A DNA stretch of 64,000 bases, taken from NCBI RefSeq assembly GCF_027580225.2, contig NC_073354.2:28044001-28108000 (forward strand), given 5' to 3'. Shown in pieces: positions 51,401-64,000 of this stretch (positions within the stretch are counted from its first letter, which is position 1; each line of letters starts with the position of its first letter). Source of the DNA: Misgurnus anguillicaudatus. Its lineage: Eukaryota > Chordata > Actinopteri > Cypriniformes > Cobitidae. The notes below the pieces were generated by a model, which was not told the DNA's origin, made no database searches, and saw nothing but the letters and a program-made list of their open reading frames with translations. A program made the translations under genes and the position numbers.

Positions 51401-51904
51401 GTTTAAACTAAATTGTTTTTATACATCAAACCTTTACTAACAACACAAGTACTCCTAAGAGGTAAAATAAAATGATTAAAAAACAAATCTTTAACATGAC
51501 ACCTTAATAGAGTTAGGCCTGCATGATATTGGGGGAAAACTAACGCTGCAATATTTGTTTTTCTTTCTTTCTTTTCTTTAAAACGCCCTGCCAGCTTCTA
51601 AGGCTATATTCATGGCAAGAATAAAGTGTAACTATATAAAGTAAGAAAACATGTTTAAAATTAATTTCATCTCAAAATTGTAGAACTATGTTTGGATTAA
51701 CTTGATTAAAAACTTTTTTTAAAGTATCAACAGAAAAAAACATTTCTTACAGGGACAGAGCTAATACAATCTAGTAGAATATGTTTAATGGACATTTTGG
51801 AGGATTTTCTCCTAAGAGTAAAATTGATGCGTCTATTCTGCATCTTGTAGATATGACTTAATCCCAATGAAAGTTTTTTTTTTTACTTTTTTTACGTTAC
51901 GTTA

Positions 51905-52368
51905 AGTAAGTATGGTGGCACAAAACAAAACCTTTAAAACCTTTGACCTCGGGCGCAGTAATATTGACGGAAGTTTAAGTAAGAGGGGGGAGTTCTCAGG
52001 ATTGATGATGTTACTGTGCGCCAAGGTCGAAGTGCTGCAAACTAAGTGCTCTTCCATCATACAATATAGTTCTCACTTTCATTTGCTTAAAAAAGGCCAC
52101 GTTTTATTTTGTAACATCATTCTTATTCGTGTAACTACTCATGTAACGGTCTTTAAATAGGGAAAACATGGAAGTGTTTGGTGGCTTCTAAATTCTTCCC
52201 TGTTTGGATCCTAAGGAATGAATGGGGCTAGGCTTAATGCTAACACATTCACGACGCGCTGTACAAAGATTAAGTGCACGCATTGAAAAAAGATAGGCAT
52301 GTATTAACTTGTTTAAGTTCAGGTAAGAACATGGTAAAATATTAAAAAACGGTGGTGTTTTCCTTTAA
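51905..52368. mobile_element. MITE with gtggtgttttcctttaa terminus, truncated
   Basis: It matches the right three quarters of 20907-21539 (gcagtaatattgac, aaactaagtgctcttcc, cctaaggaatgaatgggg) and ends ggtggtgttttcctttaa. The left arm is missing. Confidence 0.82.
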
Positions 52369-53787
52369 GTTTATAAAACTTACTTTTTTTAAGTATTACC
52401 AATTGAAGTATTTTTAAAACACATTCAACTTTCTCTTTCTACAGTGTATATCATTATAACCTAATACAGAGATGCTTTAATGACATATTTAACTGGAAGC
52501 TTTGAAATTAGATTGTTTGTTACAGTCTTCTTTAAAACTCACAAAAACAGGCGTTTTAAATCTGATTGTGATTTAATTCCAAGAATCATTTGCAAAGAAA
52601 ATTACAGTATTGAAGACTTATGATCACACTATTATGCACATTATTATGCCTGTCATGAAAAGTTCACTTTACAGCGGTTGGATATTAGTTTCATACGATG
52701 CATAAATTCTACCAGACTTTATTCTTTAAGCAAACAAAGATTTAAGACATTTAACCATTTTTTAAAAGAAAAATAATGGCCTGCACAGCATCCAAGAAAG
52801 GACACAAAATGGATTAGAAGCTAGATCCAACATTAATAGGACGTCCTTCACTACAGTTGAATAAAACGATGTGGTTAAAAATGCAGATTCAATTAATGAA
52901 ATCTCTCCCACGACATTTTATGTTACGAGTTTATGTGACGGAAGCTTAAAAGGTTGCTGAAGCAGCACCGAACGCTCTCACATGCATGCATTTCTCATAA
53001 ACTCTGAAATGAACAATTCATCAACTTTTAAATACCAACCAATAAAAAAGATGAATCAGCTATTTTTTAACAATATGCGCTTACCCTTGAACTATTTAAG
53101 GCTAAATATTTTATTGCCTGTGAAAACCCAGCTAAAGTCATTTTTTTACGTTTTTTATACATAAAATCATTCTATATAAAGTAAAGAACATTTGGTGAAA
53201 ATACAACAATGATTACCTGAATAATCAATATATTGAGTAAAGCAATGAAGAACAGAAGCCAACTAAAGAAAGGAAGTCATATACATACATCTATGGTGGC
53301 ATGAAGATGAGTACACTATATTTTAGTGAACTATTTGTTTAAGGTTACTCTGAAGACTGTGTTTAAAATAAAAACTGTAATTAAAATTAACTGTTGGCAC
53401 AAATCCTCTTCTGAAATGCCACACTGCATGTCTGAAAGAAAAGCAGAGTTTCTTCGTAAACAAAGCCAAGCGTAATATTTTTGCAATCACAACAGGCATT
53501 GTTGTACTTCTCATGAGATGTTATTTTACTTAAACTACCCTGTGCTGTTTGGAGTCGCTCAACTCCCTCATGTTTTGTGTCATGGGTCATTGCATGCGCC
53601 GCAGTGAGACAAGACCCCACTCGGCAGGGGAAGCCAGCAGGCCGAGCACACAACCTCGCAAATAAACCCACTGGGTCTGGACTGTCTGACTAGATTATAG
53701 ACAACGCTGTTTCCAACAAAACACCCTTCAGCCCTCAGTACAATCACAGTATACCAATATATTATGCCTTTTAGGTGTTTTATTGCA

Positions 53788-54676
53788 TTAAAGGATTAGT
53801 CCATTTTCTTAAAAGAAAAATCCAGATAATTTACTCACCACCATGTCATCCAAAATGTTGATGTCTTTCTTTGTTCAGTCGAGAAGAAATTATGTTTTTT
53901 GAGGAAAACATTGCAGGATTTTTCTCATTTTAATGGACTTTAATAGAGCCCAACATTTAATACTTAACTCAACACTTAACAGGTTTTTTCAACGGAGTTT
54001 CAAAGGACTATAAACAATCCCAAACGAGGCATAAGGGTCTTATCTAGCAAAACGATTGTCATTTTTGACAAGAAAAATAAAAAATATACACTTTTAAAGC
54101 CCAACTTCTCGTCATGTAGATCCGGTCGTGATGCGCCAGCATGACCCCATGCAATACGTCATGACGTCAAGAGGTCACAGAGGACGAACGCGAAACTCCA
54201 CCTCAGTGTTTACAAGTGTCTGAAAGAGGACCGTTCCTACGTTGTTGTATGTCAACTGATACTAATTAATGTCTTTGTGTCAGTTTATTGTTTACAATGG
54301 CCTCCTTACATCACTACGCATTTATGTTAGGTCGCGCTGGACCGGACCAAGACGAAAAGTTGTGGTTTAAAAGTACATATTTTTAATTTTTCTTGTCAAA
54401 AATGACAATCGTTTAACTAGATAAGACCCTTATGCCTCGTTTGGGATTGTTTATAGTCCTTTGAAACTCCGTTGAAAAAAACTGTTAAGTGTTGAGTTAA
54501 GTATTAAATGTTGGGCTCTATTAAAGTCCATTAAAATTAGAAAAATCCTGCAATGTTTTCCTCAAAAAACATAATTTCATCTCGACTGAACAAAGACAGA
54601 CATCAACATTTTGGATGACATGGTGGTGAGTAAATTATCTGGATTTTTCTTTTAAGAAAATGGACTAATCCTTTAA
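53788..54676. mobile_element. Full-length 889-bp TTAAAGGATTAG MITE
   Basis: Left end ttaaaggattagtccattt, right end aaatggactaatcctttaa. It has the same length as the copy at 44742-45630. Its core lacks the short ATG frame seen in that copy. Confidence 0.88.
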
Positions 54677-55418
54677 GGAATGGTAAAGCAAAAAATAAAT
54701 TATGTTAAAGATTTAAGTACATTTTATGAATAATGATTAATTCAGAAATATTTGACCAGATGTGTGGTTTACTGTTTTCTACATAAAATAATCCTACACA
54801 ATTTAAAGGATTTGCAAAGTTTTAATGTCCATCCATATTTATTTTTCTCTCTTGTTTAAGATACAAACAGACAATAGAGGAAATATGTACACAAAATAAA
54901 AAAAATCTATTTTCAGAACTAAACGTCTTCTTCAGGCATTGTTCAGTATTTAGTGTGACGTCTCTTGGCACGAAACAGATCTTGAGCTTTTTTGAGGAGA
55001 CTGAAGTCCTGAAGTCATTCGATTAGAATTTGGAATTAGGATTTAATTTAATTTAATTTAAATTTAAGAGATCCTGCAGTTTCCTGCTATTGCTCAAGTG
55101 GAAGGGGAGTTTACCCTAAAAACAAAACGTCAGCGTATACTTTTATACAGTTTTTAATACTACATACACATTTCCTGTATTTTCTGGTTGTATTCTAATA
55201 AAGAGACTGAGAAATAATTGTATATGATCACTATACAATTGCAAAAACAACAAATCTAATGGTAGCATGGTGGCATTAAGACTTTTGCACAATACTGTAG
55301 ATTAATTTGCCTCAGTTCCCTCGATAACAAGCACATGTCCACAATAAAACTGTAACAAGCATGAGAACTTCAGCGGAGATTTGGTTTGACAATTCATCAT
55401 TCAAAAGTTTCCAACTCA

Positions 55419-55658
<240 letters not shown>

Positions 55659-55734
55659 TTAAAAACACAGAAAAAAATACATAACTTTAGTTAACTTGTT
55701 AAGGAACGTATGTTTAATTATACAGAATTCCCAC

Positions 55735-56430
55735 ACCTTAGCTAACTTCAAATTCTAAGACATTTCAAGCACTTTCGAGGCCCAATACCCTCAAATTCAA
55801 TAACTAAATGTGGGGACACATTTTAAGTGAGAGCAAGGTTACATCGTGTTACCTTTTAAGATACATTGTTAAAGTTCCCTATTGAGGGAACTCGCGCCGC
55901 GTCGCTGTGGTGACACTTTGGGGACACCTCCAGGGTTAAGTGCGTCTGAATGTGTATATCAAATTCAACCAATGGTGAGGCTTAACAACAAAGATGGGGT
56001 GCAGGAAGTATATCACTATCTGAAATATTGCCAAAGACGGCGTTACAGGGACGCAGGAAGTATGGCAAGGGTGACACAGCGTCTCGTTCCCTTCTCAGGG
56101 AACAACAGTTACATACGTAACCAGATACGTGTTCATGTGTCAAACACATCTATGCAAAAAAGCATTTTGGTATGAATCAACATTCGCATACAGAAGATAT
56201 AAGTATTTAAAGCGAACAGTTTAGCTTGAAAAGTCTAGAATTTTTATGATATTATCCAACACTACACAGGGAATAATATGGATATTTTCCAGAAAACTTC
56301 TTGCATAAAATAAATCCAAGCACTTTCAATGACTTGTATCTATGCATGTATATTTTCAACTTCCCAGGGCCTTGAAATTTTCCCCCCAGATTCACAAACT
56401 TTCAATGATTTCAAGGACCTGTGGGAAACC
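55735..56430. mobile_element. Second copy of the cacacctta hAT-like composite
   Basis: It matches 41449-42141 from cacaccttagctaacttca to caaggacctgtgggaa, including the inner gtgacactttggggac insert, so the composite moved or was duplicated as one unit. The right end begins about 120 bp upstream of the EVH1 exon acceptor. Confidence 0.75.
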
Positions 56431-57170
56431 CGAGTATACCGATTCATTCAATGGGTGTCAATTTAATAGATAATCTGAATTTAAATCTATGTGTGAAGCG
56501 GTAATTGTTCCTTTAGTCACCGAAAGCTTTAAAGCACTGATAATTTAACATCCATCGTGTGATTCTGTATTAGCACTCAAGTGCAGTTCACCTTTATAGG
56601 TCAATCATTTATTATGCAGTCATCCATTAAATGCAAACAACGAAAATCAATTTCGCTGTCTCGCTGATCACTTTGCACTATAGGGCAAAACTCGCCTTGA
56701 ATAAAACTCTAAATTATTTACAGTGACCCCTCCACTGCTTTGAAAGAATAAGAAAAGAGCAGCTAAAAGTGTTTTGCACTTTCTTTATCAAATGAACAGA
56801 AGCAGGTTGAAAAAGGAAAGAGTGAGTGCTATGACCTTGTTAATAAAAACTAAGCTTACATTCCCCTCCTCTTGAAATATGAACATATTCCATCTTAGCT
56901 GTTGCATTTGATCTGTTCTGTCATTTCTTTGCCATCTAACAACACATCCGGACCATACACGATGCGGCAAAGCGACAAGTGATAAAAGCTAGCTATAGAG
57001 TGCCGCAGGGATAAAGTATTTTAGTAGGCAAAACCCGGAAGGGAGTTAGCATTTTAGCACTACTTTACAGTAGTCGTGAAAGTTACAAGTCTGCATGAGA
57101 ACGCAAAAAGAATAAATTGTTGTTAAAAACCTTGCCGTCAACCTGCTGTACCTGGTTAGAGTATGAGTAG

Positions 57171-57850
57171 TGCACGGGCCCAAAACTCCAGCCCTAACCC
57201 GGCCCTGGCCCGTAGTTTTCAAGCCCTACCCGACCCCAGCCCGACAATGCCTGCAGATTTTTCAGCCCGAACCCACCCTGACCCGAGACCAATATCAATC
57301 ACTTTTAAGCTCTCTCTGACCCCCGCGCTCTTTGATGCGTGCTCTCTCTCTCGAACGCGCGCTCTCAGATGCCCGCTGTCTCTGCTACACACGCAAACAC
57401 ACACACACACACACAGAGGAGAGACGCTAAAATAAGCCCGACCCCGATCCGAGCCCGGTCGGTAAAAAAAAAAAAATGTCCCGAGCCCGATCTGTAAAAA
57501 AAAAATTGCCCGAGCCTGGTCTGTAAAAAAACAACTGCCCGAGCCCGGCCCAAATGGGCTTATGCTGAGTTTACACCAACCGCGTTTTAGGCGTCAAAAT
57601 CGTGTCTACCGCGCGTGGTTTGATGCTTTTAACAATTTGGATGCATTTGCGCGTGTAGAGCGGAGTAGACGCGCGGAAAAAGCAAGTATTTGAAATTCCG
57701 CCAAAGTTCAAATTTTTCAACTCGGGCGTCAGCCGCAAATTCGCGTGAAACGCAAAATGCACAAAAAGCACATTGAAATCACTCGCGCTTCACGCCTCTA
57801 CCGCGGTTGGTGTAAATGCAGCATTAGCCTGTCGGGCTTGCAGGGCTCTA
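57171..57850. mobile_element. Probable hAT element rich in cccgagcccgg repeats
   Basis: The flanks are identical ATGAGTAG (57163-57170 and 57851-57858), an 8-bp duplication. The ends (tgcacgggccc; gggcttgcagggctcta) pair poorly, so the exact boundaries are less certain. Inside, about four units of a ~33-bp repeat (cccgagcccggtctgtaaaa type) lie at 57421-57552. A MITE is nested at 57563-57823. Confidence 0.75.
57563..57823. mobile_element. PIF/Harbinger-like MITE with TTA duplication
   Basis: The ends tgctgagtttacaccaac and gttggtgtaaatgcagca are inverted, and both flanks carry TTA (57560-57562 and 57824-57826). A 3-bp TWA target is characteristic of the PIF/Harbinger superfamily. It is non-coding. 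Confidence 0.78.
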
Positions 57851-57925
57851 ATGAGTAGTAAATATACTAAATATACATTGTTAGTAGATTTTCACTGAAA
57901 ATGTTTGAAGAAAGTTCAAAATCAC

Positions 57926-58466
57926 TTAAAGAGCACCTACTTCGTTGCTAAAAAACTATGTTATTTTGTGTATTTGGTATAATACAATATGTTTGCGTGG
58001 TTCAAAAAACACGTGGTTCATTTTTGTAGCTCCAGATACGCATTTCTTCCTGAAAAGCAATAATTTTGTACAAAACTCATTGATTTGAAAAGCGCCTTGT
58101 CCCTGATTGACCAGCTAATCTGTACAGTGTGATTTCCGTCAGCCGGAAATGTAAGGCTCCCTACCATGTTTGAAAGATTCAGGCCCAATCAATGCTAACA
58201 GGAGTTAACTTACAGGCTGATTCCGAAGCGGGAGGAATTATGATATTGTCGGTCTTGTCCATGTCATCCGGCTCAGGAAGTAAACTGTTGCCTACAATCC
58301 GTGTGTTTGTTGTAGTCTAAGAAAAGAGATTTACATTGGAGACGATAACTCGGATCATCGTTTACTTTAGGGTTTGTACCTTTTGCATATAGTTAACATG
58401 TACTAATACACACTTACACCCTAAAGGAAATGTAAAATCGTAAATTGGACCATAGGTGCTCTTTAA
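57926..58466 (-). mobile_element. Intact copy of the TTAAAGAGCACCTA repeat
   Basis: The ends ttaaagagcacctactt and aggtgctctttaa enclose 541 bp, the reverse complement of the split copy at 47016-48670. Confidence 0.83.
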
Positions 58467-58984
58467 TATTAACACATTAAAAGCACTCTTTGTTGCCGGG
58501 AGGGCAAAACAAAACTTTCAAATCAGATGTCACATTGTGAAGTCAATCGGGTGAAATAAATAATATCATGACAAAGCACTTCAGAATATATGTTGGCAGA
58601 CTGTTGAGTGTTTTGTTTTGCTTTTTTGTGAAATCAATCTCAGGACTGAGATGAGATCCCAGGATCATCCGCCTAGCAGAAATGGGCTAATCTAACAGGA
58701 TTGTCCACTGAGACCAATCCCTACACTTTAATTAAGGAGCGAGCATGCCTCAGCGCACGAGCATGTCTCAGGAGCTTTACACTTTATCACCGTGTAATTG
58801 ACGAAAGACAGTCAGAACGCTACCAACTAACAGGGTAGAGAAAGTTTTTCAAAAAGCAAACTTTTTATGTTTATGCACTTGGAAGATACTTTTACCCAAA
58901 TCGACTTTAAGGTATCGACGGTTTCAGCAGTAACAACATAAACAAGCTGCTTTCGTGGTCTTCACGTAACTTCACGTAACTTTC

Positions 58985-59285
58985 TTAATTATTACGCCAG
59001 AATGAGAGTAAAGTCCTAGCCATATCTGCCTAGACAATCGCAACTTTTTATTTTCTGTCGGTCTTAGTACACGATTAAACTACAGAAGAGTCACGTTTTA
59101 AATAGGAAAAATATCGAAACACTTATTTTTCGCGCGATGCTAATGGTCTAATCAGATTCAATGGATTGTGCTAAGCTATGCTAAAAGTGCTAGCGCCAGA
59201 CCCGGAGATCAGCTGAATGAATTCCAAAGCGGTCAAATATTTAACTCTAGGGGAGCTGGAAAATGAGACTATTTTCCCTTTAAGA
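58985..59285. mobile_element. Right half of the palindromic MITE family of 27995-28756
   Basis: It matches the right arm of that element (gccagaatgagagta, tgtcggtctt, gtgctagcgccagac) and keeps the intact end ttttccctttaag, which the larger copy has lost. Confidence 0.82.
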
Positions 59286-59319
59286 TATTTTGAAAAATTG
59301 TTTGTAATCAAGCAGATCT

Positions 59320-60574
59320 GGGGCCTATACCATGAAGGTAGCTGAACAAACTCGGGGTTACAGGATTGGTTTTGAGTTGACAAAACCAAACCGATGCAAT
59401 CAGGCTTTATTGGTCCCATGAAGCGGCTTATCAACTTTCTCTGTCAACTCAGGCTTTGATCTTTAGGCTATGATTACTCCACCCGCGCGTGCACATAAAA
59501 GAGTGACGTCGGCACCGAACAACCAATCGGAATAGAAATAGAGGGAGCACGTATGAGCAGTGTATTTTTTTAGCGGAGGAGCATGAGCTAATTATACAAA
59601 AGTATGAAGATTAATTTTAAGAGCGAAATAATACTGCCTCTGCTCTTTTTAATATAACATGTACATTAACATGTACTTCATTGCATAATATATTTAGGTA
59701 CCCAAAGTGAAACATGCTTTTTTTAAACATTTTTTTTTGTACATTGTTAAATTTGTTAATAATCTTACAGAGAATTTTATAATACTAATAGCCCTCTTTT
59801 AAACACATGGTCGGGAAATGTCCGGGGAACACTATGAAGCTGTTTATGTAGGCTTTTTTACAGTGCGAGGACCACCTTGCGCATGCAAACCGTGTTTTCC
59901 CCATCGACCGCATACAAGTATGTACCAAAAAAAAAAGCGCAACGCTATATACATCATTTAAGGTACAGTAAGGGCACGGATTCAACGTAATACATTTCTT
60001 ATGTGAGGCTAGAAGTTTGCAAAGATAAGAGATTCCTTCCGTGGAAAATCTAGATATTTCATACAAATAACTGGGCAAGGGAAAACTAAAAACTCTCTCT
60101 CTCTACGAAGTGCTCTAACAATTTGCGTGGAGAGACTTCTTTCTGCTTTGGATGTTTAAGATTAAGACCCTCACCCTCCTTTTCTTTTTGTTTTTTCTTA
60201 GTTTTTTTTCCTCTTTTTTTCTTTAAATGCGGTATCAACACGGAAAATAGTGATTGTTAAATATGCCTTAATGTTTGTATTTGAATATGTTCAATAAAAA
60301 AATACAAATAAATAAAGTTTGCGCGGAGACGCTAGTAGTTACGTCACCTACATATTTCTTTGCTCGCAGCTGATTGGTCAAACTGCAGTCTCAGATCTCG
60401 AATCCAGAACATAACGTGCCCCGGGGCAGGTTAGCCGTGCAGCGTAAGATACCATGGCGACGAACACCGATTAAAGCCGCGCTACTTTCATGGTACCTAA
60501 AACCCAGGGTTGGCGCAAACTAATCTTAAATTTACCTGGCTATCCACTTAAACCGGCTTCATGGTATAGGCCCC
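59320..60574. mobile_element. 1.25-kb element with GGGGCCTATACCATGAAG termini
   Basis: Starts ggggcctataccatgaag and ends cttcatggtataggcccc, perfect inverted repeats. Subterminal zones pair further (acaaactcggggtta and cccagggttggcg). There is no clear target duplication and no transposase. Confidence 0.85.
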
Positions 60575-62239
60575 TGGGGCACCATTGACTTCTATAGTAG
60601 GAAAACATTGCTGTCAACAAAAACAAATTCACCCTCTTACCCACTGCAGAACCGAATAGTCATTCTAATTCATGTTTATTCAGTTTCACTTTATTACACT
60701 TTAAATTAGCTACACTTAATTTTAATTGAATAATGGAAATAAACTCCATAAAACAAGGTATGCCAGCTCAAGAAGCTTTACGCTAAAATGAACAACTTTG
60801 TTATGAAATACTGTTATACGCAAGATTATGTATTTCTCATTAATCAACTAGGCAATTAGACATTCAGCTAGAACAATATACAAAGACTACAGACAGTTTC
60901 AATTTGCAAAAAAAATATTTCATTACAGTTGTACTTGAGCATTGGGCGCATTCGTGTAATTAGAGAAATGATTAAAATAAAAAGCTTGTGCTGAAATTGA
61001 ATGTTAATACAAAACAGTTTAAGTATAACTAAGCCCATAACGAAGGCAGCTAAATTACTATTGTGTGTGTGTGTGTAAATGAATATAAATATGATATATA
61101 GTCCATGACCTTTCTTTTAAGCTTAAATAAACAGCTGCAATTATCTAATGAATTAATGTTAGTTGGTATATAATTGTGTGAATCTCTGTCACATATCAAG
61201 GATATTCAGATCAAAGGCGAACTGAACAAAATAGTTTGCGCATTAAGATGCAACCAAACAAAAACAATGACAAAGCATGATCAAAACCCCTTAGCGCCAC
61301 AATCCAAAAATGTTCGCATTCCTGTCACGTGAACATCCCGACAGCACAAAAACAACATCAGAGAGCTTTGTGCTGAGGCTGCAGTGACACGAGAGAAAAA
61401 GCCCCGGGGAAGAGCATGGGAAACCAGGATCCGATTACGCAACCCAACGCCTGCAACATCAGGAGAAATCACCATCAACCTTCAACATGGCTCAAACTAA
61501 CATCCTTAATGACAGCTTCATTGTCTTTGCCTGTGTAACAGACTCATTCACAAATAAACCACACAAGTAAAGATGATGAGATGCTTGTAATGCTATCTGT
61601 AACATGGCCATTGCATTCATAAAACACAGATGTGAATTCTGTATGCTGACAATGTGCCAGAGACAAACTGATAATGACTTGTGTGGATACTAAGGGCTGG
61701 GCAATATATTAAACATATTGAATGGTTTTGAAATGGTATCCTTTTAAAAGGTGCAAACATGTACCATTTAAGTATGGATATGTATCTTTAAGGTACCAGT
61801 ATGTGCCCATTAGGTACAAAGGTGTGCTTTTCAAAGGTAGCGCCAAAGGGATAGCTTTCTTTCAGAGACCATGCTTTATTCTAACTATGCATTAAATATT
61901 AACATGTATAAAATTCACACTAGCCCACACACTATGAGGTGTGGCTGAGGTAAAAAGTGTCGACATGAATCATGCATGTTGTCAACTCTCGTTCTTTAAC
62001 ACATAGTTTGTTTACACGGCTCAAATCGTCCAACACTAACTCTCACAAGCTGCCATCTCAAAGACATATCGCAAATCCACTAAGACTCCTGCAAACACAG
62101 AGAGGATTCAGACATCCTAACAAGTCAAGCAGACCGCTGGCTAGAGGTTCACAATAGGATCTAAAGCAATTCTGCCATGATAACAAGGGATTTCTCATGT
62201 ATTGTCAAGATATGAGAAAGGAGCACTAGAAAAAAGAAA

Positions 62240-63157
62240 TGGGTGATTCTCACGAAACCATTGAAACACCACGGCACTAATGATTTTAGCTTTAAAATGT
62301 GTAATATAGTAACATTAAAAAGCATCAGAATTAACACAATACTGTGTTCTACCTTGCACAATGTGTGATTTCAACATAAGAATTTATAATTGTAAATTTT
62401 ATCTCATTTTCTGCTGAAATTCTCATTACCGCAATGTGTCCGGCTGTGTTTGAACATGTGTTATGTTGTAATTTAATCAAATTAACACAAAAAAATAAGA
62501 AAAAAAATAAATGGATGTTTTGCTAGACTACTTTAGATGACAGGAAAAATATTTACTGAATATTCATGTATAATAATAATGAAGAAAAATTTGGAAAATG
62601 ATGTGTCCATGCCTAATGTTCTCATCCTCCGCAGCACTTTTTGAGAACAGTTTAAGCACACATACAGAATTTTAATAAAGTTTGATTTTGAGTGACCAAG
62701 CACATGGACCACTTACTTCAAGATGGCTACCAGGTAAGATCATTTTTTACAGCTAATTTGAAATATTGTCTTGTCAGAATGCTTACACAACATTTTAATT
62801 ATCATTACCGCAACAGATGCTTATTAAATGTTAATTTAATTAATAGAAGCATAATACTTTGATTTTAAATGCATGTGCAGAATCTCCAAATTATGTTCTT
62901 TCAGGTTTGTCATGTCATTTTGAAAATATGTCAGTGTTGATGTTTTCTGACTGTTGCGGTAATGAGATTTTTTAGGACTAATTTTTTAAATTATGTTACA
63001 AAAAGTGTTAAAAGATAAGTAAAAGTTTTTAAATTAATGTTCCCATTTACTCCAGACTTTGTTTTTCAATGTCTGGTGGGAAAAAAAGTAAATTTAAGCA
63101 ATTTTTACATTTTCATGCTTGACATGTTTAAAACCAAGTTTTCGTGAGAATCACCCA
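62240..63157. mobile_element. 0.92-kb element with TGGGTGATTCTCACGAAA termini
   Basis: The ends tgggtgattctcacgaaa and ttttcgtgagaatcaccca are inverted. The interior is AT-rich, with two acattttcatgc/ttaccgcaa-type motifs repeated (cattaccgcaatgtg, cattaccgcaacag). It is non-coding. Confidence 0.85.
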
Positions 63158-63280
63158 AATATATATTATTACAAACGAAACAGACAAATACAACGGCGGT
63201 CAGACAAAATTTCACCAACCCAGCCAGGGTTATGTCTTAAAATTACTAGTACAATTCTTCAAACTTCACGCAAGATCAGT

Positions 63281-63375
63281 GTTGTAGCTTAACTGGCTAT
63301 GAATTGTGTTAAAATGACAAAGGTCATGGGTTTGATTCACTGGGAGCGCACATAAATGCTATATATGAAATATAT
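63281..63375 (+). repeat. tRNA-derived SINE head
   Basis: A-box-like TAGCTTAACTGG (63285-63296) and B-box-like GGTTTGATTCA (63329-63339) are followed by ctgggagcgcacata, as in the abundant cyprinid tRNA-derived SINE. The acceptor stem does not close, so it is not a tRNA gene. A degenerate SINE tail in reverse (acttttacccaaatcgactt) occurs at about 58888-58910. Confidence 0.65.
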
Positions 63376-64000
63376 CAACAGAGCAACCACATTTTTCACT
63401 TAATAAAGAGAAACAGATAAATCAAAAATCTGGAAGGACAAAGCACACAGATCTTTAACAGAGAAATGCTCTTGAAAATGCTCTCCAAATTTTTTGGTAT
63501 ACTTCACTTATTGGGCCTGGGAGACAGAAGATGCAACCATAAAGATTTGGTCTTAACATGTATGTGGCCATTATGGATGAAACCAGAGCTAAATTTTCCT
63601 GACTAAAGAGACATGGAAAGAAAAACACTGACACTGCATCATGACAAAGTAATGAATTATTGATGTGCACCATTATTATTATCAGTCTAATAACAGGTTA
63701 ACCTAATGTAGCTTGATGGAAATGGAAAATGGAAACATACATTTATTAAGATACTACAACTTATACAAATGTCATAGGCGGACAGATATCAGCCCATTTA
63801 CGAGATGAAATGGCAATGTCATTTTGCCATAGAACATGTTATAGAAGAACATTTTTGGTTCTCCAAAGAACCTTTTGTGTCAAAGCTTCCAACACTCTCA
63901 GAAATAAGGTACAAGCAGCACAAATGTTGTGCCTGGGAAGGTACCTTTCCAAAAAGTACACTTTTGTACCTAAATGGTACACATTAGTACCTCAAAAGTA

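Noticed and set aside
57163..57435. Pro/Ser-rich plus-strand frame of 90 codons
   Set aside because: It lies wholly inside the cccgagcccgg-rich transposon and ends in a microsatellite.

Overview
The window is vertebrate nuclear DNA, most probably from a cyprinid (carp/zebrafish-type) teleost. It holds four coding exons separated by introns of 11 to 27 kb. The introns are packed with short non-autonomous DNA transposons of kinds familiar in cyprinid genomes: hAT-like elements with 8-bp target duplications, foldback MITEs starting TTAAAGG, and tRNA-derived SINE heads. There is no bacterial-style gene organisation. The species assignment is inferred from repeat style only.

The one gene I can support is enah (Mena, the Ena/VASP-family actin regulator), on the minus strand, so its 5' end lies beyond base 64000 and its 3' end before base 1. 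In transcription order the exons are 55611-55446 (residues 2-57, first part of EVH1), 44512-44335 (residues 58-117, rest of EVH1), 17070-16998 (short linker) and 171-<1 (start of the LERER repeat). The splice phases are mutually compatible, every junction has a GT-AG pair, and the joined reading frame is open. The initiator codon (ATG AG) must lie on an exon outside the window. The proline-rich core, G/F-actin-binding motifs and tetramerisation coiled coil of EVH2 are also outside.

Intron layout: (a) 172-16997: hAT element with nested MITE (5446-6696), a 233-bp tandem array split by a 1.13-kb insertion (9928-11728), and a 1.4-kb GATA/GACA satellite (12500-13860). (b) 17071-44334: several hAT elements with exact target duplications (19891-20246, 32084-32381, 32784-35541, 37956-39378), an 11 x 19-bp array, a ~760-bp palindrome and a (TG)41 microsatellite. 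(c) 44513-55445: TTAAAGG-type MITEs and a TE-into-TE insertion. (d) 55612-64000: 5'-proximal intron with more foldback and hAT elements.

No new enzymatic or defence system is visible. The observations most worth testing are a possible unannotated exon at 29437-29566 in the intron where mammals carry the Mena INV exon, and the EVH1 exon at 44335-44512 lying between two copies of the same inverted-repeat MITE. The rest concerns transposon archaeology: nested insertions whose relative ages can be read from the sequence.
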